From an uncultured archaeon (lineage in GTDB: Archaea; Thermoproteota; Nitrososphaeria; Nitrososphaerales; CALBXV01): a stretch of DNA of 6,750 nucleotides. The translations under genes were made by a program, and so were the position numbers. Below, one piece after another: positions 6,687 to 6,750 of the stretch. Position 1 is the first letter of the stretch. Each line of letters opens with the position of its first letter. The stretch covers positions 1-6,750 of the forward strand of contig CALBXV010000359.1 in the NCBI GenBank assembly GCA_937890045.1, given 5' to 3'. Below the pieces are notes generated by a model. It was given only the letters and a program-made list of their open reading frames with translations. It did not search any database and was not told where the DNA came from.

Positions 6687-6750
6687 TTATTCCTCTCTAA
6701 TATCAAATAATGTCTCTTCAAGAATTTCATAAATATCATTATTAATTCCA
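6687..6750 (-). CDS. C-terminal fragment of an upstream minus-strand gene (20 aa visible)
   Basis: On the minus strand a frame enters at the right edge and ends with TAA at 6689-6687. The visible tail is GINNDIYEILEETLFDIREE, acidic and probably helical, and looks like a genuine protein end. Its stop is one base from the ATG of the AT-hook gene, and the Shine-Dalgarno of that gene lies inside its last codons. This is typical of a compact phage operon. The start and function are outside the window. The call rests on the frame, the composition and the stop-start spacing. Confidence 0.55.
   Translation of the reverse strand, partial: GINNDIYEILEETLFDIREE
6692..6697 (-). promoter_or_regulatory. 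Ribosome binding site of the AT-hook gene (start at 6685)
   Basis: The minus strand reads GAGAGG, then 6 bases, then ATG. The site overlaps the final codons of the preceding gene, and it decides the 76-residue start over the longer reading from 6739. Confidence 0.6.

Noticed and set aside
6686..6739. ATG at 6739 giving a 94-residue version of the AT-hook protein
   Set aside because: The added 18 residues overlap, in another frame, the credible C-terminus of a preceding gene. The ATG at 6685 has a well-placed ribosome site and a stop-start junction.

Overview
The window looks like part of the genome of a large tailed bacteriophage, or of a related prophage, with an AT-rich genome. The evidence is one giant gene whose protein has motif blocks I associate with very large phage virion proteins, a short dense operon on the opposite strand, and almost no non-coding sequence. 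The host cannot be named from this sequence.

Layout. From the left edge to 6292, one reading frame on the + strand is open without interruption. It begins upstream of the window, and 2096 residues are visible. Its early part (about 410-1250) carries the signature of the second double-psi beta-barrel of two-barrel RNA polymerases: an R-x-P motif, then 39 residues later a D-x-D-x-D loop (DKDSD), then two further blocks. The first, lysine-bearing barrel would lie upstream of the window. A middle segment (2402-2941) resembles an ADP-ribosyltransferase-like fold and has clearly different codon use from both flanks, so it may be an acquired module. The C-terminal third carries motifs I associate with giant phage virion proteins that are probably ejected into the host.

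Between 6293 and 6454 lies a convergent intergenic region. Positions 6329-6445 fold, by Watson-Crick pairs alone, into two nested three-way junctions with almost no unpaired junction nucleotides. Two hairpin loops there have a 6-base complement. I consider this an undescribed structured RNA and the most notable signal of the window. Its transcribed strand cannot be decided from sequence.

From 6455 to the right edge the minus strand carries a small basic protein with two AT-hook cores (GRP). It starts one base after the stop codon of another gene, of which only 20 C-terminal residues are visible. The two genes look translationally coupled.

Taken together, the giant gene plausibly encodes a virion-packaged protein combining transcription-like and host-modifying modules. 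The convergent operon encodes a DNA-binding accessory protein. The structured RNA sits where both transcripts would end, either as a 3' element or as an independent RNA. These functional links are inference.
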